Shown here one piece after another: positions 16,016 through 23,603 of a stretch of 37,386 nt of DNA. A model generated the notes under the pieces. That model was given only the letters and a program-made list of their open reading frames with translations, was not told the DNA's origin and did no database searches. Every line of letters starts with the position of its first letter. Position 1 is the stretch's first letter. Source of the stretch: Candidatus Riflebacteria bacterium GWC2_50_8 (GTDB lineage Bacteria; Muiribacteriota; Ozemobacteria; Ozemobacterales; Ozemobacteraceae); contig MFYY01000255.1 of the NCBI GenBank assembly GCA_001787855.1, positions 1,410-38,795 of the forward strand, in the 5' to 3' direction. The position numbers were made by a program, and so were the translations under genes.

Positions 16016-16936
16016 GTGCCCGTAAACGAGCTGATAGAGCGCTATCTCGAAGTGCTGGCCAAAGAACGACTGATGTCGCCGAATACCGTGCGCGGTTATC
16101 GCAGCGATCTCGAATTTTTTAAAAACTGGCTGGCGCAGAATAACGTTACCGAGGCCGAAAATCTCGAAACACTCAGCCATGCGCTGTTGCGCTCATTCTG
16201 GGCAGAACGCCGCAACAATGGCCTCTCGCCGCAGAGCATGCGCCGTGGCCAGTCGGCACTGCGCGGCCTCTTCAAGTTTGCCCGCCGCCAGAAGCTTATC
16301 GAAGCAAATCCGGCCGCAACCATGGACTCCCCAAGGCGCCAGTTGCCGCTGCCAAAAGCACTTAGCGAAGAAGACATCAACCTGCTGCTCAACGCACCAG
16401 ACCTGCAGACCCTTAACGGCATGCGCGACCGCGCTATCCTTGAAACGCTATACGGCAGCGGCCTGCGCGTTTCAGAAGCAGCAACACTGACCATCGACAA
16501 TCTCGACCTCGACGTGCAACAGGCGCGGGTAACCGGCAAGGGCAGTAAGGATCGCATCGTGCCGCTGACTCCGCTTTCCTGCCAGACCATACATGCCTAT
16601 CTGCAGGCCAGAAACGCGCAGATGCCTCAGCAGAAGCAAAACCAGCACCTTTTTTTGAACAAATTCGGCACCGCACTCAGCACACGCTCGATGGCCCGCA
16701 TCATCGACAAATATGCGCGCCAGCTCGCGATGATGATGAACATCACACCACATCAGTTCAGACACAGCTTTGCTACCCATCTTCTCAACAACGGCGCCGA
16801 TATCCGGGCAGTGCAGGAAATGCTTGGCCACGAAAGCCTGTCGACAACACAAATTTATACGCGAATCAGCAAAGAGCGTCTGATGCAGACCTACAGACTC
16901 TCTCACCCAAGAGCAGGAGACAAAAATGACTTATAG
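16016..16936 (+). CDS. xerC: Tyrosine recombinase XerC/XerD type
   Basis: A 306-residue site-specific recombinase. I take the GTG at 16016-16018 as start: GGAG lies 9 nt upstream and the N-terminal domain then begins as in XerC/D (VNELIERYLEVLAKERLMSP). The frame is open back to 15938, but that part looks like promoter (TTGTAC at 15946 with TAACCT at 15969). The C-terminal catalytic set is complete: Arg in GSGLRVSEAATL, Lys in VTGKGSKDRIVPL, HQFRHSFATH, LGHESLSTTQIYTR with the nucleophilic Tyr. It resolves chromosome dimers at dif with a partner. Immediately followed by hslV with an 11-nt overlap, as in the Bacillus codV-clpQ-clpY cluster. XerC rather than XerD rests on this context. Confidence 0.9.
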   Translation: MPVNELIERYLEVLAKERLMSPNTVRGYRSDLEFFKNWLAQNNVTEAENLETLSHALLRSFWAERRNNGLSPQSMRRGQSALRGLFKFARRQKLIEANPAATMDSPRRQLPLPKALSEEDINLLLNAPDLQTLNGMRDRAILETLYGSGLRVSEAATLTIDNLDLDVQQARVTGKGSKDRIVPLTPLSCQTIHAYLQARNAQMPQQKQNQHLFLNKFGTALSTRSMARIIDKYARQLAMMMNITPHQFRHSFATHLLNNGADIRAVQEMLGHESLSTTQIYTRISKERLMQTYRLSHPRAGDKNDL

Positions 16937-17462
16937 AGGAACAACTATCCTGGCAGTTCTCAAAGACAATATTCTTGCCGTCGGCGGCGATGGCCAGGTA
17001 ACTCTTGGCGAACAGATCATCAAGGCAAAAGCGGTAAAAATAAGACGCCTGAACGCCTACCCGATCATTGGCGGTTTTGCCGGGCACACTGCCGACGCCT
17101 TCACTCTTTTTGAAAGATTCGAAACCCGCCTAGAATCGGCATCGGGAAACATGACGCGCGCAGCCGTTGAGCTTGCCCGTGACTGGCGCCTCGACAAAGC
17201 CCTGCGTCAACTGCAGGCCATGCTGCTGGTCGGCAACTCAGATAAAATTCTGGTCTTGTCAGGACAGGGCGATGTGCTCGAACCTGACGAACCAATAGCA
17301 GCGATCGGCTCAGGCGCACCTATTGCCACAGCGGCTGCGAAGGCCCTTTTCCGCAACACGCAGCTTTCAGCAGTCGAAATTGTCAAAAACGCCATGGCGA
17401 TTACCGCCGAACAGTGCATATACACGAATAATGAGATTGTTGTGGAGGTTCTTGAAAAGTGA
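16926..17462 (+). CDS. hslV: HslV (ClpQ) peptidase subunit
   Basis: 178 residues, usual length for the proteolytic subunit of the HslUV (ClpQY) ATP-dependent protease; cytoplasmic, two hexamers. The core signatures are present: GGDGQVTLGEQIIKAKAVKI, IIGGFAGHTADAFTLFERFE, ELARDWRLDKALRQLQAML and the C-terminal IYTNNEIVVEVL. The N-terminus reads MTYRG-TTILAVL, so the catalytic Thr is residue 6 and a 5-residue propeptide must be removed. AGGAG precedes the ATG by 8 nt. The start overlaps the end of xerC by 11 nt, and the stop overlaps the hslU start by 4 nt (GTGA). Confidence 0.95.
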   Translation: MTYRGTTILAVLKDNILAVGGDGQVTLGEQIIKAKAVKIRRLNAYPIIGGFAGHTADAFTLFERFETRLESASGNMTRAAVELARDWRLDKALRQLQAMLLVGNSDKILVLSGQGDVLEPDEPIAAIGSGAPIATAAAKALFRNTQLSAVEIVKNAMAITAEQCIYTNNEIVVEVLEK

Positions 17463-18880
17463 ACGAGAATATGATTCAGAAAGACGGCGAAATGACCCCG
17501 CAGCAGACCGTTGAAGAGCTTGACCGCTATGTTATCGGCCAGCACAAAGCCAAACGCGCGGTCGCTATTTCATTGCGCAACCGTTATCGGCGCCGCCAGC
17601 TCAGTCGCGAACTGCGCGAAGACATTCGACCCAAGAATCTGCTGCTGATCGGCCCGACCGGCGTTGGAAAAACCGAAATTGCCCGCCGTATTGCCAACAT
17701 TTCAGGTATACCCTTTGTAAAAGTTGAGGCGACCAAGTTTACCGAAGTCGGTTACGTAGGTCGCGATGTCGACTCGATGGTGCGCGACCTCGTCGAAGTC
17801 AGCATGAGCCTGCTGCGTGCTCAACGAATCGAGCAGATGGGGCCAAAAGCACGCGAACGCGCCCACGAAAAACTGCTCGACACGCTGTATCCGGAGAGTC
17901 GAAAATATCACCCCCTAAGTGGCTATGAAAAACACTCAGACAAACATGGCAACCTGTCGATGTGTATAGAAGAGACTGATTCTGTATCGGCAAAACGCCA
18001 GCAGTTATCGGAACAATTGAAATCAGGCGAACTGAACGAAAAGGAGGTAGAAATCGACGTGAACGAACAGACGACACCGATGGTCGAAGTTTTCTCCTCC
18101 CAGACCGGCTTTGAAGAGATGGGCATTAACATGCAGGGGCTGCAGAGCATGTTGGGAAATATGCTACCCAGTCGACAGAAACGCCGCCGCGTAAAAATCA
18201 GCGAGGCCCGCGACATCCTGTTTCAGGAAGAAATGAACAACCTTATCGATCACGATGAACTGCAGAAAGAAGCGCTCAGTCTGGCTCAGGAGAGCGGCGT
18301 TATCTTTCTCGACGAGATCGACAAGATTGCCTCTTCCTATACAAGCAATACCGGACCCGATGTATCACGAGAAGGCGTTCAACGCGACCTGCTGCCACTC
18401 GTCGAAGGCACCAGCGTAATGACCAAGTATGGCATCGTCAAGACTGACCATATCTTGTTTTTTGCCGCCGGTGCGTTTAACGTCAGCAAACCGTCTGATC
18501 TGATTCCCGAACTGCAGGGCCGCTTTCCGGTGCGGGTCGAATTCGACGCGCTCAACATTGAAGACTTCAAACGCATACTCGTCGAACCGCAAAACGCCCT
18601 GACCCGGCAGTATAAAGCACTGCTCGGCGTTGACGGACTTGATGTCGAGTTCACCGATGACGCGATTGAAGCCATTGCCCGCTTCGCATTTCAGGCTAAC
18701 GCTGACCACGAGAATATCGGGGCGCGGCGCCTGCACACCATCATGGAACAACTGATGGAAGAAGCAGCTTTTGATGCACCACAGAAGCTCAGCGGCAAGT
18801 ATGCAATTGATGGCGGAAGCGTCGAAAAAGCCATTGCTCCGCTGCTCAAGAACCACGACCTGGCAAGATTCATTCTCTAA
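17459..18880 (+). CDS. hslU: HslU (ClpY) ATPase subunit
   Basis: 473 residues; AAA+ unfoldase that feeds substrates to HslV. Walker A GPTGVGKTEIARR near residue 64, followed by the pore region EVGYVGRDVDSMVRDLVE; the I domain spans about residues 105-245; Walker B is VIFLDEIDKIASS; then VQRDLLPLVEG, LQGRFPVRVEF and the sensor-2 region NIGARRLHTIMEQLMEEAAF. The C-terminal DLARFIL matches the HslV-docking tail (xxFIL). Start: GTG at 17459, overlapping the hslV stop, with GGAGG about 12 nt upstream; ATG at 17471 lacks a good site. Length slightly above E. coli (443), mostly in the I domain. Confidence 0.95.
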   Translation: MNENMIQKDGEMTPQQTVEELDRYVIGQHKAKRAVAISLRNRYRRRQLSRELREDIRPKNLLLIGPTGVGKTEIARRIANISGIPFVKVEATKFTEVGYVGRDVDSMVRDLVEVSMSLLRAQRIEQMGPKARERAHEKLLDTLYPESRKYHPLSGYEKHSDKHGNLSMCIEETDSVSAKRQQLSEQLKSGELNEKEVEIDVNEQTTPMVEVFSSQTGFEEMGINMQGLQSMLGNMLPSRQKRRRVKISEARDILFQEEMNNLIDHDELQKEALSLAQESGVIFLDEIDKIASSYTSNTGPDVSREGVQRDLLPLVEGTSVMTKYGIVKTDHILFFAAGAFNVSKPSDLIPELQGRFPVRVEFDALNIEDFKRILVEPQNALTRQYKALLGVDGLDVEFTDDAIEAIARFAFQANADHENIGARRLHTIMEQLMEEAAFDAPQKLSGKYAIDGGSVEKAIAPLLKNHDLARFIL

Positions 18881-18904
18881 TTTGAATCACAAGGGAGACA
18901 CGAA

Positions 18905-19327
18905 ATGTTTGAAAGATTGACCGGAACCGCTACCCTGAACCTTCTCGCCAAAGGGCTTGAAGTTTCATCGGTGCGGCACAAGGTAATTTCCAACAACATT
19001 GCCAACGTCAACACCCCACTCTTCAAGCGCCAGATTGTCACTTTCGAAGATGAAATGGCAAAGGTTTTTGACGGCAAAATCGATCTGGTCGGCAAACGCG
19101 AGAACAACGGACATATTCCGATCGGCGAGATCAACTACCATGATGTCGGGCCGACCACGATTAAAGACCGTATTCACGTAATGCGCAACGACAAGAACAA
19201 CGTTGATATCGACGTTGAAATGAGCGATCTGGCCAAGAACACCATGACCTACCAGATCCATGCCACCCGCCTGGCCGCCATGTTTGCCGGACTGAATGAC
19301 GTAATCACCAGAGGAGGTAAAGCCTGA
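18905..19327 (+). CDS. flgB: Flagellar proximal rod protein FlgB
   Basis: 140 residues. The flagellar rod signature lies at the N-terminus: VSSVRHKVISNNIANVNTPL followed by FKRQIVTFE, and the C-terminal amphipathic helix is MSDLAKNTMTYQIHATRLAA. FlgB forms the proximal rod after export through the flagellar type III apparatus, so no signal peptide is expected. AAGGGAG precedes ATG. Starts 24 nt after hslU and overlaps flgC by one base (TGATG). In Bacillus codY sits between hslU and flgB; here there is no gene between. Confidence 0.95.
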   Translation: MFERLTGTATLNLLAKGLEVSSVRHKVISNNIANVNTPLFKRQIVTFEDEMAKVFDGKIDLVGKRENNGHIPIGEINYHDVGPTTIKDRIHVMRNDKNNVDIDVEMSDLAKNTMTYQIHATRLAAMFAGLNDVITRGGKA

Positions 19328-19767
19328 TGGGTATGTTCAGAGCAATTGACACATCATCTTCCGGTCTGACCGCCGAGCGCCTGCGTATGGACGTCATCTC
19401 GAACAACATCGCCAATGTTAATACCACCAGAACTGAAGACGGCGAACCGTTCAGACGCAAGATGGTTATATTCGAAGCGCGCAGCGCGCAGGGCCGCTGG
19501 CCTTTCCAGGATCGCCTGAACCCACAGCAGCCTGGAAAAGGCGTCAGAGTAAACGCTATCATGGAAGATATGGCGCCGTTCAAAATGGAGTATGACCCGA
19601 ATCACCCCGATGCAGACGCCGAGGGCTACATTCGTCGGCCGAACATCAACATAGTGCACGAAATGGTGGACATGATCACCGCCACACGTGCATACGAAGC
19701 TAACGTAACCTGCATCAACTCGGCAAAGGACATCACCAATGCCGCACTTGGTATAGGAGGAAGATGA
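19327..19767 (+). CDS. flgC: Flagellar proximal rod protein FlgC
   Basis: 146 residues. N-terminal rod motif SSGLTAERLRMDVISNNIAN, then VNTTRTEDGEPFRRKMVIFE, and a C-terminal NINIVHEMVDMITATRAYEA rod/hook motif. AGGAGG (19312-19317) precedes the ATG by 8 nt, and the ATG overlaps the flgB stop, so the pair are translationally coupled. Proximal rod subunit, exported by the flagellar apparatus. Confidence 0.95.
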   Translation: MGMFRAIDTSSSGLTAERLRMDVISNNIANVNTTRTEDGEPFRRKMVIFEARSAQGRWPFQDRLNPQQPGKGVRVNAIMEDMAPFKMEYDPNHPDADAEGYIRRPNINIVHEMVDMITATRAYEANVTCINSAKDITNAALGIGGR

Positions 19768-19773
19768 TAAACA

Positions 19774-20073
19774 ATGCGAGTAGTTGAACGAAATCCGTGG
19801 GTAGACATTAACAAGAAGCCAGAGAAACCATCGACCAATGCCAAAGAGCAGTGGGGTATGTTTCTCGACAAGTTTCAGACCGCTATTGACGAAGTCGATG
19901 CACTCGGCAAGACCTCGGAAAAGCTCACTCAGGATGCCGTTCTTGGTCGTGTAGACAATCTGCACGACGTCATGATTGCCGCAGAAAAAGCCAAGACCGC
20001 GATGAATCTTACCCTTGAAGTCAGGGGAAAAGTAATCGAGGCATACAAAGAAATAATGCGCATGAATTTTTAA
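19774..20073 (+). CDS. fliE: Flagellar hook-basal body protein FliE
   Basis: 99 residues, usual length. Typical C-terminal half: DNLHDVMIAAEKAKTAMNLT and LEVRGKVIEAYKEIMRMNF, with the conserved YxEIMRM end. FliE joins the MS ring (FliF) to the rod. GGAGG (19758-19762) overlaps the end of flgC and serves as ribosome site 11 nt before the ATG. The gene begins 6 nt after flgC and ends 115 nt before fliF, the largest gap in this block. Confidence 0.95.
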   Translation: MRVVERNPWVDINKKPEKPSTNAKEQWGMFLDKFQTAIDEVDALGKTSEKLTQDAVLGRVDNLHDVMIAAEKAKTAMNLTLEVRGKVIEAYKEIMRMNF

Positions 20074-20083
20074 TTTTTAGGTC

Positions 20084-20112
20084 TTTACAGATTCATTCTG
20101 TCGTACTATAAA
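20084..20112 (+). promoter_or_regulatory. Internal sigma70-type promoter before fliF
   Basis: TTTACA (20084-20089), a spacer of exactly 17 bp, and TATAAA (20107-20112), each 5 of 6 to consensus. It lies in the 115-bp fliE-fliF gap and would start transcription near 20119, giving fliF and the following export genes an expression unit separate from xerC-hslVU-flgBC-fliE. Confidence 0.65.
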
Positions 20113-20166
20113 TAATCTAGTAAACTTCCAGAGCCGGAAAAACATACATCATACACAGGGCACATT

Positions 20167-20180
20167 AGGGAGTAGGGAGT
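20167..20180 (+). promoter_or_regulatory. Doubled Shine-Dalgarno site of fliF
   Basis: AGGGAGT occurs twice in direct tandem (20167-20173, 20174-20180), the second with GGGAG 9 nt before the fliF ATG. Both are anti-16S-like, which may raise translation or be a slippage duplication. Confidence 0.6.
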
Positions 20181-20188
20181 AGCAGACG

Positions 20189-22087
20189 ATGACCGATTTT
20201 CTCAGGCAACTATGGGAACCGATTGCAAAATTACCCAGAAGCCAGCAGATAGCGCTGGCAGCAATAGTAGGCGTAGTAATTCTGGGTATCGCAACCGCCT
20301 CGATGTGGGGCACACAAAAAGAATTTACTCCGCTGTTCGAAGAAAAGCTCAAACTTGAAGATGCCGGCAAAGTAGTTGCCAAGCTTCAGGAGCTGACCAT
20401 CGAGTATAAACTCGGTGCAGATTCCACCGACATTCACGTGCCCCTTCCTGACAAGTCATACATTCTGTTGCAGCTCGCCCAGGAAAAAACCCTGCCCCAG
20501 GCAAAAGCCGGCTGGCAGACACTTATCGATCAGCGCTCAATGTTTACCGGGCAGACGCAGCAGGAATTCGACCTGAACTATGTGCGTGGCCTGCAGGCCG
20601 AACTCGAAGAGACCCTTATTCGCATGGGTCCGATCGAAGAAGCCAGCGTCAGCATCGTCAAGCCCAAAAAAGAAGTATTTAAGGAAGATCAGCGCGAGCC
20701 TTCGGCCAGCATTCTGCTGAAACTCAGACCAGGCGCCGAAGTTAACCAGGACCAGGTGCGCGCCATTCGCGACTGGGTATGCTCAGCCGTAGAAGGCCTC
20801 AACCCTGACAAAATCAGAATCGCCGACACCGAAGCCCGCGATCTGACCAGGATCATCGAAGACGAAGAAGCGATGACCCTCGACAAAGTTCAGACCGCGC
20901 AGATGAAATACACACGAAATCGCGAAAACCACCTGCGCTCAGAACTGCAGAGCCTGCTCGAAAGCACTTTCGGTTACGGCCGTGCTATTGTCAGAGTTCG
21001 TCTTGATGTTGACTTTGACCAGAAGGAAGCGGTCAGCGACGTGGTAATTCCTCCGGTAGAAGGCATGAATTCAGGCCTTAAGCTCTCAGAGAAACTCGAA
21101 GAAGAAGAATATAAAGGTAAAGACCTCGTTGAAGATGGCGAACCGGGAGTCAATTCGAATCTGCCTCCTGGTGCACCGGCTTATCCAGGAACTGAAAATT
21201 CGACCTGGAACGAATACAAGCGCAACGCTGCCATCACCAACTATGAATTCACCAGATCCAAGGAAAAGTTTGTTAAGGAACAGGGCACCATCCGACGCCT
21301 GACTGTTTCGGTAGTTTTGAACGATGACCCGACCGCCATGGGCACGCTCGAAGAAAAGATCACTGAAATTGCCAAAACAACCGTCGGATTCGACAAAGAA
21401 CGCGGCGACAAGCTCGCACTGATGGTATTACCATTCAGAAATGACGAACTTGATGCTGCCAAGGCTGCCTTTGACCTGAAGAAACAGCAGGAGAAACAGA
21501 TGTTCATGATCGTTGTAGGCCTACTCATGTCATTCCCGGTATTTCTCGGCCTGATCTACATTTTTGTCAGGGTATCGAGAGCCAGAGCGCTCACCAGAGA
21601 ACAGCAGCGCCTGGCCGAGGCCGCAGCAGAAGCCGAAGCACTCAAATTTGCGCGCGACAACGCTTCTTTGCGCCAGAATGAGCAGAAATGGCAGGATTGG
21701 GAAAGAAGATTCAAAGATATCAAGAATTTCTTCCCGGAAATTGGCGATCTTGAAGAAAAGAAGCGCAAAGTACAGGATCTGCGTCACCAGGCCTATCAGT
21801 ATGCCATGAACAACGACGGCATGCCGGGCGACTTTGAAGAAATGACGCCCGAGGAACAGTTCATCTATCGCGAAGCATTCCAGAAAAAGGACAATGGAAC
21901 TCTCGAAGAAGGCTTCAACAGACTCGACACCATTATCAAAGAACGCGACCGCGAAAGAGAAGAAGAACTCGCCAAGCTCAACGAGCAGGCGAACGCCCGC
22001 GAGCTTCTCGAACAACGCGTCAGAAATCTTGTCAGCAGCAAGCCAGAAGACGCCGTACAGGTATTGCGTCTGTGGCTGAACAAATAA
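20189..22087 (+). CDS. fliF: Flagellar MS-ring protein FliF
   Basis: 632 residues, longer than the usual ~550. First membrane span near residues 20-42 (IALAAIVGVVILGIATASMW), then the secretin-like ring-building motifs (PLFEEKLKLEDAGKVVAKLQ and SVSIVKPKKEVFKEDQREPS), the family segment ASILLKLRPGAEV and the long middle domain. Second span near 438-460 (IVVGLLMSFPVFLGLIYIFV). The cytoplasmic tail after it is about 170 residues, roughly 80 longer than in E. coli, mostly charged coiled coil. It ends with KPEDAVQVLRLWLNK, the FliG-binding motif. FliF forms the MS ring in the inner membrane. It is followed after 13 nt by fliG. Confidence 0.95.
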   Translation: MTDFLRQLWEPIAKLPRSQQIALAAIVGVVILGIATASMWGTQKEFTPLFEEKLKLEDAGKVVAKLQELTIEYKLGADSTDIHVPLPDKSYILLQLAQEKTLPQAKAGWQTLIDQRSMFTGQTQQEFDLNYVRGLQAELEETLIRMGPIEEASVSIVKPKKEVFKEDQREPSASILLKLRPGAEVNQDQVRAIRDWVCSAVEGLNPDKIRIADTEARDLTRIIEDEEAMTLDKVQTAQMKYTRNRENHLRSELQSLLESTFGYGRAIVRVRLDVDFDQKEAVSDVVIPPVEGMNSGLKLSEKLEEEEYKGKDLVEDGEPGVNSNLPPGAPAYPGTENSTWNEYKRNAAITNYEFTRSKEKFVKEQGTIRRLTVSVVLNDDPTAMGTLEEKITEIAKTTVGFDKERGDKLALMVLPFRNDELDAAKAAFDLKKQQEKQMFMIVVGLLMSFPVFLGLIYIFVRVSRARALTREQQRLAEAAAEAEALKFARDNASLRQNEQKWQDWERRFKDIKNFFPEIGDLEEKKRKVQDLRHQAYQYAMNNDGMPGDFEEMTPEEQFIYREAFQKKDNGTLEEGFNRLDTIIKERDREREEELAKLNEQANARELLEQRVRNLVSSKPEDAVQVLRLWLNK

Positions 22088-22100
22088 CAGGAGCCAGCAT

Positions 22101-23150
22101 GTGAACCAGGAAGATGGACTGCCTCCTCTCAAAATTGAAGAACTGCCGATACTCGACATACCAGGTCGAGCCAAGGCCGCAATTCTGCTGATCTTTCTTG
22201 GCCCGGAAACCAGCGGCGCCATTCTGCAGGCGCTTTCAGATTCAGAAATTGAAACCCTGACCATCGAAATTGCCAAGCAGCGCAAGATTTCGACCGAAGA
22301 TAAGCTCGCGGTGCTGTTTGAGTTTGAACAGCAGATGATGGCTCGCAAGTTCTACGCCGAAGGCGGCCTTGAATACGCCAAACATCTGCTTGAACAAACT
22401 ATCGGCCCGGGCAAAGCTCTTGAAATCCTGGCTAAAATGGGTACTTCGCTGCAGATTCAGCCGTTTGAAGCAGCGCGAACTGCCGACCCAACCCAACTGG
22501 CAACACTTATTCAGAATGAACACCCACAGACAGTGGCTCTTATTCTTGCTTACCTGCAACCCGAAAAATCTGCGGTTATTCTGCAGTCAATGACGCCGGA
22601 CACTCAGGTAGAAATTGCCAAGCGCCTGGCGTTGATGGACCGCACCAGTCCTGATATCACCCGCGAAGTTGAGAACTACCTCGAAGAGCGCCTGTCTTCG
22701 ATCATCGGGCAGGATTTCACCAGCGTCGGCGGTATCGATTCTCTTATCGGCGTATTGAACGCGGTAGAACGCGCAGTCGAAAAGAACATTATCGAAACCA
22801 TGGAAGTTCAGGAACCAAGCTTGGCCGAAGAAGTCAAGAAGCGCCTGTTCGTCTTCGAAGATGTGGTGCTTATCGACGACCGCAGTCTGCAGCGCCTGAT
22901 GAAGGAAATCGACATGAAAGACCTCTCGATCTCGCTCAAGGGCGTTACCGACGAAGTCAAAGAAAAATTCTACAAGAACATGTCGAAACGTGCGGCAGAA
23001 ATGCTCAAAGAAGAAATGGCATACATGGGTCCGGTGCGCATGCGCGATGTCGATCAGGCTCAGCAGCGTATCGTGGCCATAGTGAAGAAACTCGAAGCCA
23101 GGGGCGAGGTTGTAATTTCTCGACCGGGAGAGGAGGAACTGATTGGCTAA
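22101..23150 (+). CDS. fliG: Flagellar motor switch protein FliG
   Basis: 349 residues, normal length. N domain (PGRAKAAILLIFLGPETSGA), middle domain with the FliM-binding EHPQ in IQNEHPQTVALILAYLQ, the Gly-Gly hinge (SVGGIDSLIGVLNAVE) and the torque C domain from KKRLFVFEDVVLIDDRSLQR. Functional charges line up with E. coli K264, R281, D288/D289 and R297 as Lys (SLKG), Arg (SKRAAEM), Glu-Glu (LKEEMA) and Arg (GPVRM). The start is GTG with AGGAG 7 nt upstream; an ATG two bases earlier is immediately stopped. Cytoplasmic C-ring protein; overlaps the next gene, a FliG-C paralogue, by 8 nt. Confidence 0.95.
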   Translation: MNQEDGLPPLKIEELPILDIPGRAKAAILLIFLGPETSGAILQALSDSEIETLTIEIAKQRKISTEDKLAVLFEFEQQMMARKFYAEGGLEYAKHLLEQTIGPGKALEILAKMGTSLQIQPFEAARTADPTQLATLIQNEHPQTVALILAYLQPEKSAVILQSMTPDTQVEIAKRLALMDRTSPDITREVENYLEERLSSIIGQDFTSVGGIDSLIGVLNAVERAVEKNIIETMEVQEPSLAEEVKKRLFVFEDVVLIDDRSLQRLMKEIDMKDLSISLKGVTDEVKEKFYKNMSKRAAEMLKEEMAYMGPVRMRDVDQAQQRIVAIVKKLEARGEVVISRPGEEELIG

Positions 23151-23589
23151 GACGCAACTTGGAAACAGCACAGGCCTTGAAATACTCGCGAACATCATGC
23201 GGCATTGCGATGCCAAAACGAATCGCCATATTCTTGGCGGCCTGCAGAAGGAACTGCCACAGATTGTCAGCGAACTGCGCCGGCACATTCTTCTCTTCGA
23301 CGACCTTGCTTATGCCGATGCACGCGGTTTGCAACGCCTGCTCAAAATCATCAGAATACGTGATCTCGCGGTTTCATTGCAGGGTGCCCCGGCTGCTGTT
23401 CTTAAAAATATCGCAGCCAACATGTCACAGCGCGCCCTCAACGATCTCAAGGACGAGATTACCAGGCTTGGCAAGGCACGCGACCAGGAAGTCGATGCCG
23501 CCAGAGACCGTATCATGGCAGTCGTTGCCGAGCTGATGAACGGCAAAGAACTGTTCATTTCCCGCCCGAATGATGACCTCGTCTATTAA
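23143..23589 (+). CDS. Stand-alone FliG C-terminal-domain paralogue
   Basis: 148 residues aligning along nearly their whole length with the last ~140 residues of the preceding FliG: STGLEILANIMRHCD with GGIDSLIGVLNAVE, RRHILLFDDLAYADARGLQR with KRLFVFEDVVLIDDRSLQR, and NMSQRALNDLKDEI with NMSKRAAEMLKEEM. The N and EHPQ middle domains are missing. Of the torque residues, Arg97, Asp104/Glu105 and Arg113 are kept, but the Lys of E. coli K264 is Gln80, and Pro of GPVR is Lys. The start is TTG with AGGAGG 7 nt upstream, overlapping fliG by 8 nt, so expression is coupled. Probably a switch-ring accessory; function unproven. Distinct from full-length FliG duplicates. Confidence 0.85.
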   Translation: MAKTQLGNSTGLEILANIMRHCDAKTNRHILGGLQKELPQIVSELRRHILLFDDLAYADARGLQRLLKIIRIRDLAVSLQGAPAAVLKNIAANMSQRALNDLKDEITRLGKARDQEVDAARDRIMAVVAELMNGKELFISRPNDDLVY

Positions 23590-23603
23590 GGGAACCGCAT
23601 AAC

